Source: an uncultured Ectothiorhodospiraceae bacterium (GTDB lineage: Bacteria; Pseudomonadota; Gammaproteobacteria; Nevskiales; Oceanococcaceae). Taken from it: a stretch of 64,000 bases of DNA. Location: positions 1-64,000 of the forward strand of contig CAKZQS010000007.1 in the NCBI GenBank assembly GCA_937141935.1. Direction: 5' to 3'. The position numbers and the translations under genes were made by a program. This document shows, piece by piece, positions 34,547 through 48,893 of the stretch (position 1 is the first letter of the stretch; each line of letters opens with the position of its first letter). Under the pieces are notes generated by a model that worked only from the letters and a program-made list of their open reading frames with translations, did no database searches and was not told the DNA's origin.

Positions 34547-34585
34547 AGGCCCACCAGCCCAAGATGAGCGGGCTGGTGGGCCTTT
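34547..34585 (+). terminator. Strong hairpin after the first large lipoprotein
   Basis: AGGCCCACCAGCCC (34547-34560) pairs perfectly with GGGCTGGTGGGCCT (34570-34583) around a 9-base loop, followed by only TT and then GCG. The hairpin is very stable with a short T tract, so it probably terminates or attenuates before the second lipoprotein. Confidence 0.6.
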
Positions 34586-34641
34586 GCGTAATAAAAGCTC
34601 GTCACGCTGGACTGGACCGAACGTGCCGGAAGGACTCTGAC

Positions 34642-37600
34642 ATGACACAAGCTCGCATTGCCGTTCCCTTGGCGGCCCTGCTTCTATTGACCGCCTGTGG
34701 GGGCGGTGGCAACGACAGCCGTTCGGGGGATCCCGACAACAGGCCACCGGTCGTCGACGCCGGCCTGCCCTCCCGCGAAGAGCAGGCGGGGCAAACGATC
34801 CTGCTGCTGGGCTCCGCCAGCGACCCGGATACGACCGACACCTTCACCGTGCAGTGGCGGCAAGTGCTCGGGGCCGGCCAGACCGCGGTGACGATCAACA
34901 ACGCCAACCAGCCGGTCGCGAGCTTTTTCGCCCCGATCGAGGCGGCGGGCGAAACGCTGATTTTTGAAATTACGGCCGAGGACATCAACGGCGCGAGCAG
35001 CTCCGACCGCGTCAGCATCGAACTGCTGCCCGCCGAGGGCGAGAGCGTGCCGGTCATCAGCGTCCCGCTGCCCTCGCCGCAGGCCAATGAAGGGGAAACG
35101 GTCACGCTCACCGCGCAGGCCACGGACCCGGATGGCCAGATCACCAGCTACACCTGGGATCTGATCGCCAGCGACCCGCCCCTGGGGGTCGTTGAGGTTG
35201 TGCTCGAAGGCAACGGCGATGCGACGCCGGAAGCCACCTTTGTTGCGCCCCCCGTGGACACCGCAACGGTGCTGACCTTTTCGCTGACGGTGGAGGACGA
35301 CGCCACGCCGCCGAACGAGGACGTGGAGCAGACCACGGTCACCATCCTGCCGCTGCCCGACCAGGCGCAGGCCGCCCAGCTCTACGCGCTGCGCGGCGAT
35401 GGCCTGATTGTGCGCTTCGTTTCCAGCGCGCAGTCGCCGCAGTCCTATGTGGCCGATGCCAACTTTGGGGCATTCGACCCGGGCGACGCGGGCAGCAGTG
35501 TCGTCGTCAATGGCGGCATGGACCTGTCCACCGACGGGCGCCTGATCATTGGCGACGATGAGGACGCCAACGGGATTCGCGAGGTGTGCACGCTGGCCAA
35601 CCGCCTCAACGACGGCGACTACACGCCGGCGCTGGATCGTCAGTTCGACTTCGAGACCTACGAGGCCGACTCCAACGGTGACCTGACCGTGCCCGAAGGC
35701 CGCACCGAATCCTACGCCAGCGTGGTGTACGCCAAGGAGCGCGGCTTCGTCATCGCGATCGATGATTTCGCCGGTGGCTCCCAGGACGCGCGGGCCCTGC
35801 ATGTGTACGGCGCAGCCGTCACCGGGGATCGGCCCTTCAACGACAACGAAGGCAATCGGCAGCTCTATGCGGATATCCCGCTGCCCGGTACGGCCCGCGA
35901 CCTGGCCTATGACGAGGCCAATGACCGCCTGTATCTGACGCTGCCCACGGCGGGCATCGCGGTCTACAACAACTTCCTGGCCGAAGTCGAAAACGAGCGC
36001 GCGCTGCGCGACAACCCCGACGAGGTCGCCGGTGGCACGGTCGCACTGGACGCGCTGATCGAGGTGCGCAACGCCAGCGCCACGCGCCCGGTCAACTACC
36101 ACGGCGTCGCCTACGACGCGGTCAGCGACCGCTTGCTGGTGTCTGACATCGGCCGCGCCTTCGACCAGACCAACCCGACGGGTGATGCGGACGGCGCGGT
36201 TTACATCCTGAGCGACGCCGTGTCGATCGCCAGCGGTGGTAATGACGTGGTGCCGGACCGGGTGATCACCGCCGCCGGCGCGCCCGACAGCGGCACCACG
36301 CTGGGCGACCCGGTGGATCTGGCGCTGAATGGGCGTGACCTCGCCGTGGCCGATCGGGCGGCCGGCGTGGTTTACATCTACCAGGATGTGTTCGCCACTG
36401 CTGCGAACCGCATCGAGGCGCCGGTCGACTCGCTGGCTGCGCTGGGCGTGCAACGCATTGCGCTGCAGGCGCGCGATGTGCCGCCGCCGCACGTCAATGA
36501 CCTGTCCCCGGACAACGCTCTGGCCGCCACGGGCGAGTTGCTGGTGGTGCGCACCGTGACGGTCACCGACGAGGGCGGGGCTTCAGAGCGCTTTGTGCGT
36601 CTGGAGCGGCTTGATGCCGCGCTGGCGGCCACCAGTCGCCCGGCGCTGCAGTACAGCATCGCCGACGGCCGTGACCTGAAGGCGATGTCGGTGGCGCTCA
36701 ACGGCGATGTCTACGTCGCCACAGGCACGCAGAGCGGTGGCTCGGGGACCCCGGTCATTGACCCTTACAACCCGGGTAGCACCCGCGTGGTTGTGGTCAA
36801 TAGTGCGGCGGAGAACCGGCTGAGCCAGGCCAGCGCTGAAGGCTTGAACGTGCTGCGCGACCGCCGCTTCAGCCTGGGCGGCGCCGGCAATGGCGGCGAC
36901 CGCGGTGCGCAGGATGCGCGGGCCTCGCTGGTCATCGACGACTACGGCGTCATCGTATACGCCGACGCCGGCGATGACCCCGGCCCGACGCCCCCGGGCG
37001 ACGACCCGCAGCCGGGCCTGGCCCTGTACTCGGTGTGTGCCAACGGCACCCGCATCGGCAGCTTCCTGAATACCCCGCGCACGCCGACCGACCTCGATTA
37101 CGACGGCACCACAGGCGACCTGTACCTGAGCTTTGACGATGGCACGGTGGGCATCTACCGCGCCTTCGGCGACTTCCTTGCCCGCGTCGTGCGGGGTGAG
37201 GCGGCATCGCCGGCGTCGCTGACGCGTGTGACGCCGACCCGGGTCGGCGGCACCGGCAGCCGGGTGAAGGTGGCCGGGGACTTCAGCGCCATCGAATACC
37301 TGCAGGGCCTGGACCAGCTGGTTCTTGCGAGCCGCGGCACCGTGGGTGATGGCAGCGACGGCAAGCTCTTCGTGCTGGGTCGTAGCAACGGCTTTGCCGC
37401 TTCCGAACTGATTGGTGGCAATGTCGACGTCAACGCCGAGATCAGCGGGCCAAATACCGCCCTGGGTGACCCCGTGGATCTAGCGTTCGACGGCGCCAAC
37501 ATTTACGTGGCCGAACAGCAGAACGGCCGCGTGCTGCGCTTCAACGGCATTGGTGCGACAACCGGCGGCGACTTGCTGCCGAACGCCGATACGCCAGTCA

Positions 37601-37653
37601 CCGGCATCACGGACATCGTCCCCTTGCCGGAGTACATCGGCGGCGGTCGCTAA
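34642..37653 (+). CDS. Large lipoprotein, paralogue of the preceding gene
   Basis: A 1003-residue lipoprotein with lipobox LLTAC (Cys19) followed by GGGG. Residues about 30-265 contain PKD/Ig-like modules (DPDTTDTFTVQW, DPDGQITSYTWDL). The rest shares the propeller-type phrases of its neighbour: NYHGVAYDAVSDRLLVSDIG, TLGDPVDLALNG, ALGDPVDLAFDGANIYVAEQ, and VYILSD. The two have probably arisen by duplication, with fewer Ig modules here. It may form an envelope complex with its neighbour. AGGA sits about eight bases before the ATG. No enzyme signature is seen. Confidence 0.7.
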   Translation: MTQARIAVPLAALLLLTACGGGGNDSRSGDPDNRPPVVDAGLPSREEQAGQTILLLGSASDPDTTDTFTVQWRQVLGAGQTAVTINNANQPVASFFAPIEAAGETLIFEITAEDINGASSSDRVSIELLPAEGESVPVISVPLPSPQANEGETVTLTAQATDPDGQITSYTWDLIASDPPLGVVEVVLEGNGDATPEATFVAPPVDTATVLTFSLTVEDDATPPNEDVEQTTVTILPLPDQAQAAQLYALRGDGLIVRFVSSAQSPQSYVADANFGAFDPGDAGSSVVVNGGMDLSTDGRLIIGDDEDANGIREVCTLANRLNDGDYTPALDRQFDFETYEADSNGDLTVPEGRTESYASVVYAKERGFVIAIDDFAGGSQDARALHVYGAAVTGDRPFNDNEGNRQLYADIPLPGTARDLAYDEANDRLYLTLPTAGIAVYNNFLAEVENERALRDNPDEVAGGTVALDALIEVRNASATRPVNYHGVAYDAVSDRLLVSDIGRAFDQTNPTGDADGAVYILSDAVSIASGGNDVVPDRVITAAGAPDSGTTLGDPVDLALNGRDLAVADRAAGVVYIYQDVFATAANRIEAPVDSLAALGVQRIALQARDVPPPHVNDLSPDNALAATGELLVVRTVTVTDEGGASERFVRLERLDAALAATSRPALQYSIADGRDLKAMSVALNGDVYVATGTQSGGSGTPVIDPYNPGSTRVVVVNSAAENRLSQASAEGLNVLRDRRFSLGGAGNGGDRGAQDARASLVIDDYGVIVYADAGDDPGPTPPGDDPQPGLALYSVCANGTRIGSFLNTPRTPTDLDYDGTTGDLYLSFDDGTVGIYRAFGDFLARVVRGEAASPASLTRVTPTRVGGTGSRVKVAGDFSAIEYLQGLDQLVLASRGTVGDGSDGKLFVLGRSNGFAASELIGGNVDVNAEISGPNTALGDPVDLAFDGANIYVAEQQNGRVLRFNGIGATTGGDLLPNADTPVTGITDIVPLPEYIGGGR

Positions 37654-37692
37654 GCCGCCCTAGGCAACAACGCACTAAGGCGAAAACCAAGG

Positions 37693-37727
37693 ACCGCGGT
37701 CGGCGCACGCCGGCCGCGGTTTTTTTG
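37693..37727 (+). terminator. Rho-independent terminator after the large lipoproteins
   Basis: ACCGCGGTCGGC (37693-37704) pairs with GCCGGCCGCGGT (37709-37720), 12 pairs including one G-T, around a GCAC tetraloop, followed by seven T residues. This is the clearest terminator in the window. Confidence 0.93.
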
Positions 37728-37973
37728 TGCCTGCCGTCCAGCGGGGGGCGCCCCAGCGGTGCCTGAGGCCAGCGGTGCCTGAGGATGAGGTAGGCCCGCC
37801 CAGAGTGCGCGCCAGGAGGGTGGCCACGCGAACGGCTGCGGCCCCTGCCGCCAATCCCGCCCGCCTCGTGTTGTGGCGCGCTGCGACCAGACGATACGCA
37901 GCAGTGCGAGCCCTGCGGGCAGCGTGACGCCCGCGGTCTACCGCGCTGCCGGGAGGGGGCGGCGGGCTACGCC
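37728..37973. other. Non-coding gap with a short tandem duplication
   Basis: 246 bases between convergent transcripts. The only structure I see is a perfect two-copy 16-bp repeat (CCAGCGGTGCCTGAGG at 37753-37768 and 37769-37784). Confidence 0.5.
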
Positions 37974-40478
37974 TCAGTCCGCCCGCTGCGGGTATACGCG
38001 GGTCAGCAGCAGCGGCAGCAGCGTGAGGTTGGCTAGGAAGGCCACCAGCATCGCCAGGCCCGTGAGCAGGCCGAAGAGCACGATGGGCACGAAGTTCGAC
38101 AGGGCCAGGATCGAAAAGCCCACCGTGACGATGATCGAGGTCAGGAAGATCGCCCGGCCGACGCTGCCGTGGCTGGCGCGCATCGCGTCCTGCGTGGCGG
38201 TGCCGGCGCGCAGCTCGGCCAGGTAGCGGTGGGTGTAGTGGATGGTGTTGTCCACGCCGATGCCGATGGTGATCGCGGCGATGGTGATGGTCATGATGTC
38301 CAGCGGGATGCCCAGCGCGCCCATCAGGCCCAGGATCGTCGCCGCCGCGAACAGCGTCGGCATGATGCCGGCCAGCGCGATGCGCAAAGAGCGGAACAGG
38401 GCCCAGAGCATCAGCACGATCAGTGCGAACACCACCCCCAGCGTCTGAATCTGCGAGCTGAACAGGCTTTGCAGCACGTTGTTGTAGAGCACCAGGGCGC
38501 CGGCGAGGCGCAGCTGCTCGGGCTCCAGCTCAAAGTCGGCGAGTAGATCGGTGCGGATCTTCTGCAGCAGCGCATTGCGCTCCAGGTTGGCATCCGAGTC
38601 GATCACGCGAATCGAAAAGCGCACCTCATTGCCCTCCGGCCCCAGGTAGGGGTCGAACAGGGTCTGCTTTACGTCCGGCGGCAGGCGCTGGTAGAGCAGG
38701 GCCAGCGTAAAGTTGTCCAGCGGCTCGTCGTTATTCAGCTGCTCAAGCAGGCGCATCGTCGAGGCCATCGACAGCACCTTGCCGGTTTCCGGCAGCGCGT
38801 CGAGGTAGTCGTGAATGGCCTTGAGCCTTTCGATGGCGAAGCGGTTGAACCAGTAGCTTTCGCCCGAGATGCCGCCGCCACCGCCCAGCTCCTCGGCAAA
38901 GTCGCCGAACTCGGCGGCAAAGGCGGCCTGCTCGTCGAAATAGCTTTGCGGCGCGGTGATCACGACGTCCAGCGGCGTGGTGCCGCCGAGCTTTTTGTCG
39001 ATCTGCACCAGGCCCTGATAGATCTCGGTGTCCTCGCCGAAGTAGTCGATGAAGCGGTTCTCGACCCCGAGCCGGCTGATGCCCACGACGGCGGCGACGG
39101 CCAGCAGGGCATAGGCGACGGCCAGCAGCGCGCCACGCCGCGCCACCAGGCCGGCCAGCGCGGCGGTGATGCGCCCGGTCAGGTCGCCGGGCCGGGCGCC
39201 GCCTTCCGGCCGCGGCCGCAGGCGCGCCGCCAGCAGCGGGAACAGCCAGAAGGTCATCGCAAAGGCCGTCAGCACGGCGGCCACCATCATCAGGCCAAAG
39301 TCGATGACCGGGCGGATGTCGGCGATGATCAGCGAGCCGAAGCTGACCACCGTGGTCGTGGTGGTGTACACCGAGGGCGCCAGCTTGTCGCGCAGCGTGG
39401 CCTCGACCAGGGCCGGGCCCGTGGCATGCCCGCCCGGTGCGGCTGCCTCCAGCTCGCGGTAGCGCACCACCAGGTGCACCACCAGCGCCAGCGTGATGAT
39501 CAGCGTCAGCGAGCTGAAGTTGCTGCTGACCACCGTCACCGGCCAGCCGCGCCAGGCGATCAGGCCGACGACAACCACCGTGGTGGTGGCGCAGATGGCG
39601 ATGGGCAGCAGCACCCAGCGCCACTGGCGAAAGGCCAGCCCGAGCAGCAGCACCAGCAGCGCCAGCACCAGCCCGCCGAACAGGCGGATGTCCTGCTCGA
39701 CGAAGCGGATCATGTCGGCCGCGATCATCGGCACGCCGCCCAGGAAGATCTTGGCCTCGTCCTTGTAGGGGGCGATGGTGTCGCGCAGCGTGGCAATCAG
39801 TGCGCGCTGTTTCTCCTGCCGCTGCGCGCTCAGCGCGTCGTATTCGGCCTCAACCCGGGCCAGCTCGGTGGCCTGCTCGGCCGTCAGCGCGCCCTCCCGG
39901 CGCTGGGCGCGCAGGTCCTCGCGGCGCTGCAGCAGCTCTTCGGCCCGGGCGTTGCCGGCCAGTGTGACCTGCAGCGCGGTGGTTTCCCCCGCGGGGTCGG
40001 TCAGCAGGCTGCGGTACAGCGGGCTGTTGGCGAATTCCTCGCGCGCCAGGTCGCGGTCGCTGTCCGGGTCGAGCAGGGTGCGCGTGCCCTCCTGGATCTG
40101 CGTCAGGCTCATCGGCGGGCTGGCCACCAGAGGCACATCCAGGATGCTGGTGACGCCGGAGACCCCCTCGACGGCGCGCAGGTCGTCGCGCAGCTGCTGG
40201 AGCCGGGCCAGCGTGGCGTCGGCGAACAGGTCGCCCTGCGGCGTGTAGGTCACGATGACGAACTCGGCCTGCTGCGTGTAGCGCTGGCCCATCTCGCGCA
40301 GGTAGTGCAGATCCTCGTCGTTCTCCAGGATCAGCGAATCCGCCGAGGCATCCAAGCGAAAGCTGGGCAGCTGCGTGGCCGCCAGGCCCAGCAGCAGCAG
40401 CAGGGCCACCGCGCCGATCCAGCGGTGATGCAGAACCAGGGCGGTATACAGGCGCCAGGGGGCCGGGGCTTGCGACAT
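37974..40478 (-). CDS. MMPL/RND-superfamily exporter
   Basis: An 834-residue inner-membrane protein with the duplicated RND plan. A first span (HHRWIGAVALLLLLGLAATQLP) is followed by a large periplasmic loop (about 45-250) and a block of five spans, then a second loop and block. The second block includes the ITIGIGVDNTIHYTHRY and TSIIVTVGFSILALSNFVP segments typical of the MMPL/HpnN-like group. The first periplasmic loop contains a coiled-coil-like Arg/Glu stretch (RREDLRAQRREGALTAEQ). It probably moves lipids or hydrophobic compounds using the proton gradient. AAGGAAG precedes the ATG. No adaptor or TolC gene is adjacent. Confidence 0.8.
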   Translation of the reverse strand: MSQAPAPWRLYTALVLHHRWIGAVALLLLLGLAATQLPSFRLDASADSLILENDEDLHYLREMGQRYTQQAEFVIVTYTPQGDLFADATLARLQQLRDDLRAVEGVSGVTSILDVPLVASPPMSLTQIQEGTRTLLDPDSDRDLAREEFANSPLYRSLLTDPAGETTALQVTLAGNARAEELLQRREDLRAQRREGALTAEQATELARVEAEYDALSAQRQEKQRALIATLRDTIAPYKDEAKIFLGGVPMIAADMIRFVEQDIRLFGGLVLALLVLLLGLAFRQWRWVLLPIAICATTTVVVVGLIAWRGWPVTVVSSNFSSLTLIITLALVVHLVVRYRELEAAAPGGHATGPALVEATLRDKLAPSVYTTTTTVVSFGSLIIADIRPVIDFGLMMVAAVLTAFAMTFWLFPLLAARLRPRPEGGARPGDLTGRITAALAGLVARRGALLAVAYALLAVAAVVGISRLGVENRFIDYFGEDTEIYQGLVQIDKKLGGTTPLDVVITAPQSYFDEQAAFAAEFGDFAEELGGGGGISGESYWFNRFAIERLKAIHDYLDALPETGKVLSMASTMRLLEQLNNDEPLDNFTLALLYQRLPPDVKQTLFDPYLGPEGNEVRFSIRVIDSDANLERNALLQKIRTDLLADFELEPEQLRLAGALVLYNNVLQSLFSSQIQTLGVVFALIVLMLWALFRSLRIALAGIMPTLFAAATILGLMGALGIPLDIMTITIAAITIGIGVDNTIHYTHRYLAELRAGTATQDAMRASHGSVGRAIFLTSIIVTVGFSILALSNFVPIVLFGLLTGLAMLVAFLANLTLLPLLLTRVYPQRAD

Positions 40479-40521
40479 GGGACTTCCTTGGGGGCGCAGG
40501 GCGGCGCCGCGGTGGCGGCCC

Positions 40522-41613
40522 TCAGCCCTGTGCGTGGCAGAACTCGTGCAGCGTGTCCTCGAGGGCCTGCGCAGCATAATCGCTGACGACCCGTGCCTGC
40601 CCGATCTTGTCGAGCAGCACCAGGCGGATCTGGCCGCCCAGGTTCTTCTTGTCGCCGCGCATATGCTCCAGCATGGCGGCCGGCGTCAGCCCCGCCGGCG
40701 GCGCCACCGGCAGGCCCAGGCTGTGCAGAAGTTCGCGCAAGCGCGCCACCTCGTCGCCGGGCAGCCAGCCCAGCCGGGCCGACATCGCAGCGGCCATCAG
40801 CATGCCGCAGGCCACGGCCTCGCCATGCAGCCAGTCGCGGTACTGCAGGTGCGCCTCGATGGCGTGGCCGAAGGTGTGGCCCAGGTTCAGCAGCGCGCGC
40901 TGGCCGGCCTCGCGCTCATCGGCGGCCACGATGGCGGCCTTGTGCCGGCAACTTTGCTCAATCGCCTGCTGCAGCAGCGCGGGGTCGCGCGCCAGCAGAC
41001 CGGCCTGCTCGCGGCGGATCCAGTGGTAAAAGTCGGCGTCGCCCAGCAGGCCGTACTTGAGCACCTCGGCCAGCCCGGCCAGAAACTCGCGCTGCGGCAG
41101 GGTGCCCAGCGTGTCGGTATCCGCCAGCACGGCAATCGGCTGATGAAAGGCGCCGACCATGTTCTTGCCCAGCGGGCGGTTCACGGCCGTCTTGCCGCCC
41201 ACGGAGGAATCCACCTGGGCCAGCAGCGTGGTGGGCAGCTGCACGAAGCGGATGCCGCGCTGGAAGATGGCCGCGGCAAAGCCGGTCAGGTCGCCGACCA
41301 CGCCGCCGCCCAGGGCCAGCAGCGTGCAGTCGCGGCCCAGCCGTTGCTCCAGCAGGTAATCCAGCAGCGCGGCGCAGGTATCCAGCGACTTGTAGCGCTC
41401 GCCGTCCGGCATCAGGTACTCGCGCAGCCCGCCGCCAAAGGCCTGCTGCACCCGCTCCAGGTACAGCGGCGCAATCGTTTCGTTGCTGACGATGACGCAG
41501 CGGGCCGGGTCCAGTGCGGCGGGGTAGTGCGCGCGCTCGGCGAGCAGGCCGCGCCCGATCAGGATGGGGTATGGCCGGCTGGGCGTGGCGACGTCGACGC
41601 GGGTCAGGGACAT
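40522..41613 (-). CDS. aroB: 3-dehydroquinate synthase
   Basis: Second step of the shikimate pathway: NAD-dependent cyclisation of DAHP to 3-dehydroquinate. The product has 363 residues, normal length. LALGGGVVGDLTGF binds NAD; DSSVGGKTAVN and the metal-binding NLGHTFGHAIE are present. It starts 18 bases after the aroK stop and forms an operon with it. Confidence 0.97.
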   Translation of the reverse strand: MSLTRVDVATPSRPYPILIGRGLLAERAHYPAALDPARCVIVSNETIAPLYLERVQQAFGGGLREYLMPDGERYKSLDTCAALLDYLLEQRLGRDCTLLALGGGVVGDLTGFAAAIFQRGIRFVQLPTTLLAQVDSSVGGKTAVNRPLGKNMVGAFHQPIAVLADTDTLGTLPQREFLAGLAEVLKYGLLGDADFYHWIRREQAGLLARDPALLQQAIEQSCRHKAAIVAADEREAGQRALLNLGHTFGHAIEAHLQYRDWLHGEAVACGMLMAAAMSARLGWLPGDEVARLRELLHSLGLPVAPPAGLTPAAMLEHMRGDKKNLGGQIRLVLLDKIGQARVVSDYAAQALEDTLHEFCHAQG

Positions 41614-41631
41614 TCGTGCGGGGCCGGGCGC

Positions 41632-42174
41632 TCAGGCGCTTTTCTGGGGCGGCGCGCCTTGGGCCAGGCGGCGCTGCAGGTGGGTGGACAGGCTGCGAAC
41701 GAGGTCGCGGGTGCTGCGCGTGGCGCTGGCCACGATCAGGTCCGAGCACTCGCGGTAGTGCGGGTCGCGCTCGCTCAGCAGCGCATTGAGCCGGCGGCGC
41801 GGGTCGTCGGTGCGCAGCAGCGGCCGGTGGGTGCTGTGGCGGGTGCGCTTGAACTGCTGGTCCACGCTGGCCAGCAGGTAAATCACATAGGGGCCGCTGC
41901 GCAGCAGCTGGCGATTCTCGGGGCGCGTGACCACGCCGCCGCCGGTGGCGAGCACGATGTCCGGCGTCGTCACCAGCTCGCGCAGCAGCTCGGTTTCGCG
42001 CTCGCGAAAGCCGGCCTCGCCCTCTTTTTCGAAGATGTAGGCGATGTCCACGCCACAGCGCTGCTCGAGTTCGTGGTCGGCATCGACAAAGCGGTAGCGC
42101 AGGTCCTTGGCCAAGGCCCGACCAATGGTCGTCTTGCCCGCACCCATGGGCCCGATGAGAATGACGCTGCGCAT
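41632..42174 (-). CDS. aroK: Shikimate kinase
   Basis: Phosphorylates shikimate with ATP. The product has 180 residues. The Walker A motif is GPMGAGKTT (9-17), the DADHELE shikimate/Mg segment follows, then GFRERE and the GGGVV loop, and the lid Arg region (RHSTHRPLLR). In many gammaproteobacteria aroKB follows the pil genes; here the gene is instead divergent from the atp operon, with about 150 bases between them. Confidence 0.97.
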   Translation of the reverse strand: MRSVILIGPMGAGKTTIGRALAKDLRYRFVDADHELEQRCGVDIAYIFEKEGEAGFRERETELLRELVTTPDIVLATGGGVVTRPENRQLLRSGPYVIYLLASVDQQFKRTRHSTHRPLLRTDDPRRRLNALLSERDPHYRECSDLIVASATRSTRDLVRSLSTHLQRRLAQGAPPQKSA

Positions 42175-42257
42175 CGCAGAAGGCTACCAAGACCCGCGCG
42201 CGCCCGTGCGGCCCGCTGGCCAGGGCCCCGTCCCGGGCCCCGCCGGGCCCGACGCCT

Positions 42258-42292
42258 GCGTATTGACGCACTGCGTCAATACGCGCTATATT
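42258..42292 (+). promoter_or_regulatory. atp operon promoter with a perfect 27-nt palindrome
   Basis: TTGACG (42263-42268), 18 bases, TATATT (42287-42292). GCGTATTGACGCA (42258-42270) and TGCGTCAATACGC (42272-42284) are exact inverse complements around one C, covering the -35 and most of the spacer. A dimeric repressor bound there would block RNA polymerase. The palindrome does not match FNR or CRP spacing. Confidence 0.75.
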
Positions 42293-42323
42293 TGGCTGGA
42301 TTTGGTCAGGGGTTGAGCGCTAG

Positions 42324-43542
<1,219 letters not shown>

Positions 43543-43576
43543 TACCGCGTCGCGGATCGACTTTTTCTACCTCTAA

Positions 43577-43876
<300 letters not shown>

Positions 43877-43927
43877 ACCGGATCCTAAACCGGACCCCGT
43901 CACGCCCTTCGTAGCAGGAGCTTTAGG

Positions 43928-44398
43928 ATGACCATCAACGCCACTCTCATCGGCCAGATGATCGCGTTCGCGATTTTCGTCTGGTTCACGATGAAGTACG
44001 TCTGGCCGCCGATCGCGAGCGCGATGGCCGAACGCCAGCAGAAGATCGCCGACGGCCTGGCCGCCGCAGAAAAGGGCGCCCGCGCCCTGCAGGATGCGTC
44101 GTCGCAAGCCGAGGCGGAACTCGTCAAGGCCCGCGAGGAAGCCCGCGAGATCGTGGCCAGCGCCAACCGCCAGGCGACCGCTCTGGTCGAAGAGGCGCGC
44201 GAGCAGGCCAAGGTCGAGGCGCAGCGCATCCGCGAGGCGGCCGAAGGCGAGGTGGACCAGCAGGTGATGCAGGCGCGTACCGCCCTGCAAAAGCATGTGG
44301 GCCGCCTTGTCGTCGAGGCCAGTGCCAAGATCCTGCGCAAGGAGGTCAATGCCGATGTGCATAACGACCTGCTGAAGCAGGTCGAGGCCCAGGTCTAA
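43928..44398 (+). CDS. atpF: ATP synthase subunit b
   Basis: Peripheral-stalk subunit, 156 residues (E. coli 156). One N-terminal span ([23 protein letters not shown]) is followed by a long charged helix with alternating Ala, Glu and Lys, as expected for the stator coiled coil. GCAGGAGC precedes the ATG. Confidence 0.97.
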   Translation: MTINATLIGQMIAFAIFVWFTMKYVWPPIASAMAERQQKIADGLAAAEKGARALQDASSQAEAELVKAREEAREIVASANRQATALVEEAREQAKVEAQRIREAAEGEVDQQVMQARTALQKHVGRLVVEASAKILRKEVNADVHNDLLKQVEAQV

Positions 44399-44402
44399 GC
44401 CG

Positions 44403-44933
44403 ATGGCGGATCTGCAAACGCTGGCACGCCCCTACGCGGTCGCCGCCTTCCGCCACGCCCAGGGCGCCGCTGCCCTGGACGCCTGGGACACGGCGCTTGA
44501 GCGCCTGGGCGCGGCCGCCCGCACGGATGCGGCGCAGGTCGTGATCAAGGCCCCGCAGGTTCCGGCCGACACCGCCGCCGGCGTGCTGGCCGGCGTGGTC
44601 AGCGAGGCGCCCGATGGCCTGCAGGCCTTTTTGCGCCTGCTGGCCGAGTACGACCGGCTGGCGCTGCTGCCCGCCATTGCGGCGCAGTTCGCCCGCCTGC
44701 GGCGCGACGCGGAGAACCGCCTCGACGCGACCGTGCGCACGGCCATGCCGGTGGACGACGCCGCCGCGCAAAGCCTGCAGGCGGCGTTGGCCCGCCAGCT
44801 GGGCCGCGAGGTGTCGCTGCAGTTCGAAGACGACCCCGAGCTGATCGGGGGCGTGGTGATCGAGTCGGGGGACATCGTCATCGATGCCTCCCTGCGCGGT
44901 GACCTCGAGCGTCTCGCCCAGCAGCTTCATTGA
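44403..44933 (+). CDS. atpH: ATP synthase subunit delta
   Basis: Links the F1 head to subunit b. The product has 176 residues. LARPYAVAAFRHA at the N-terminus and the ending region (EDDPELIGGVVIESGDIVIDASLRGDLERL) are diagnostic. It begins four bases after the atpF stop. Confidence 0.96.
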   Translation: MADLQTLARPYAVAAFRHAQGAAALDAWDTALERLGAAARTDAAQVVIKAPQVPADTAAGVLAGVVSEAPDGLQAFLRLLAEYDRLALLPAIAAQFARLRRDAENRLDATVRTAMPVDDAAAQSLQAALARQLGREVSLQFEDDPELIGGVVIESGDIVIDASLRGDLERLAQQLH

Positions 44934-44964
44934 CGTACGAAATACAGACTAAAGGATTGCATCC

Positions 44965-46509
<1,545 letters not shown>

Positions 46510-46557
46510 GGCCGGGATGCGCAAGATCGCCCCCATCGATCCGAGCAGGAGCGTCTA

Positions 46558-47421
46558 ATGGCAGGTGCCAAGGAAATCCGCACCAAGATCGGAAGCGTCA
46601 AGAACACGCAGAAGATCACCAAGGCGATGGAAATGGTCGCGGCCAGCAAGATGCGCCGCGCCCAGGACCGCATGGCCGCCAGCCGGCCCTACGCCGAGCG
46701 CATGCTGCGCACGATTGGCCACCTGTCGGCGGCCAACCCGGAGTATCGCCACCCCTTCACCGTCGAGCGCGAAGTCAAGCGGGCCGTCGTGATTGTGGTG
46801 TCGACCGACCGCGGCCTGTGCGGCGGCCTGAACATCAACCTGTTCCGGCGCGTCACGCAGCGTCTGCGCGACATGCAGGACAAAGGCATTGAGGTCGAGC
46901 TGCTGCTGATCGGCAACAAGGCGCAAGCCTTCTTCAAGCGCCTGAACGTCAAGGTGGCCGGCACCATCGGCAACATGGGCGACACGCCGCACCTGAGCAC
47001 GCTGCTGGGCAGCATCAAGATCGCTCTGGATGGCTTTCGCGACGGCGAGTACGACCAGGTCGTGCTGATGGGCAACCGCTTCGTCAACACCATGACGCAG
47101 CAGCCCTACGCGCAGACGCTGCTGCCGATCCCCGAGGCCGAGGACGAAGAGGCGCTGCCCAACCTGTGGGACTACATCTACGAGCCCGAGCCGGTGGAAC
47201 TGCTCGATACGGTGCTGTCGCGCTTTATCGAAAGCCAGACCTACCAGGCCGTGGTTGAGAACGTGGCCTGCGAAATGGCCGCGCGGATGATCGCGATGAA
47301 GGCCGCCTCGGACAACGCGGGCGACATCATCGAAGGCCTGCAGCTTGAGTACAACAAGGCGCGCCAGGCGGCGATTACGCAGGAGCTGGCGGAGATCGTC
47401 GGCGGCGCCGCAGCGGTATAA
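46558..47421 (+). CDS. atpG: ATP synthase subunit gamma
   Basis: Rotor shaft, 287 residues (E. coli 287). [20 protein letters not shown] at the N-terminus, [11 protein letters not shown] in the middle and the C-terminal helix ([20 protein letters not shown]) are typical. GAGCAGGAG stands before the ATG. Confidence 0.97.
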   Translation: MAGAKEIRTKIGSVKNTQKITKAMEMVAASKMRRAQDRMAASRPYAERMLRTIGHLSAANPEYRHPFTVEREVKRAVVIVVSTDRGLCGGLNINLFRRVTQRLRDMQDKGIEVELLLIGNKAQAFFKRLNVKVAGTIGNMGDTPHLSTLLGSIKIALDGFRDGEYDQVVLMGNRFVNTMTQQPYAQTLLPIPEAEDEEALPNLWDYIYEPEPVELLDTVLSRFIESQTYQAVVENVACEMAARMIAMKAASDNAGDIIEGLQLEYNKARQAAITQELAEIVGGAAAV

Positions 47422-47479
47422 CGATTTTCACGTATGGGTTCCGGCTGGCTGGCCGGCAACCACCTCCATAGAGGCATGA

Positions 47480-48880
<1,401 letters not shown>

Positions 48881-48893
48881 GGCCCATAACGGA

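Noticed and set aside
42258-42284. FNR or CRP site in the atp promoter
   Set aside because: The arms TTGA and TCAA are nine bases apart rather than six, and the TGTGA core of CRP is absent.
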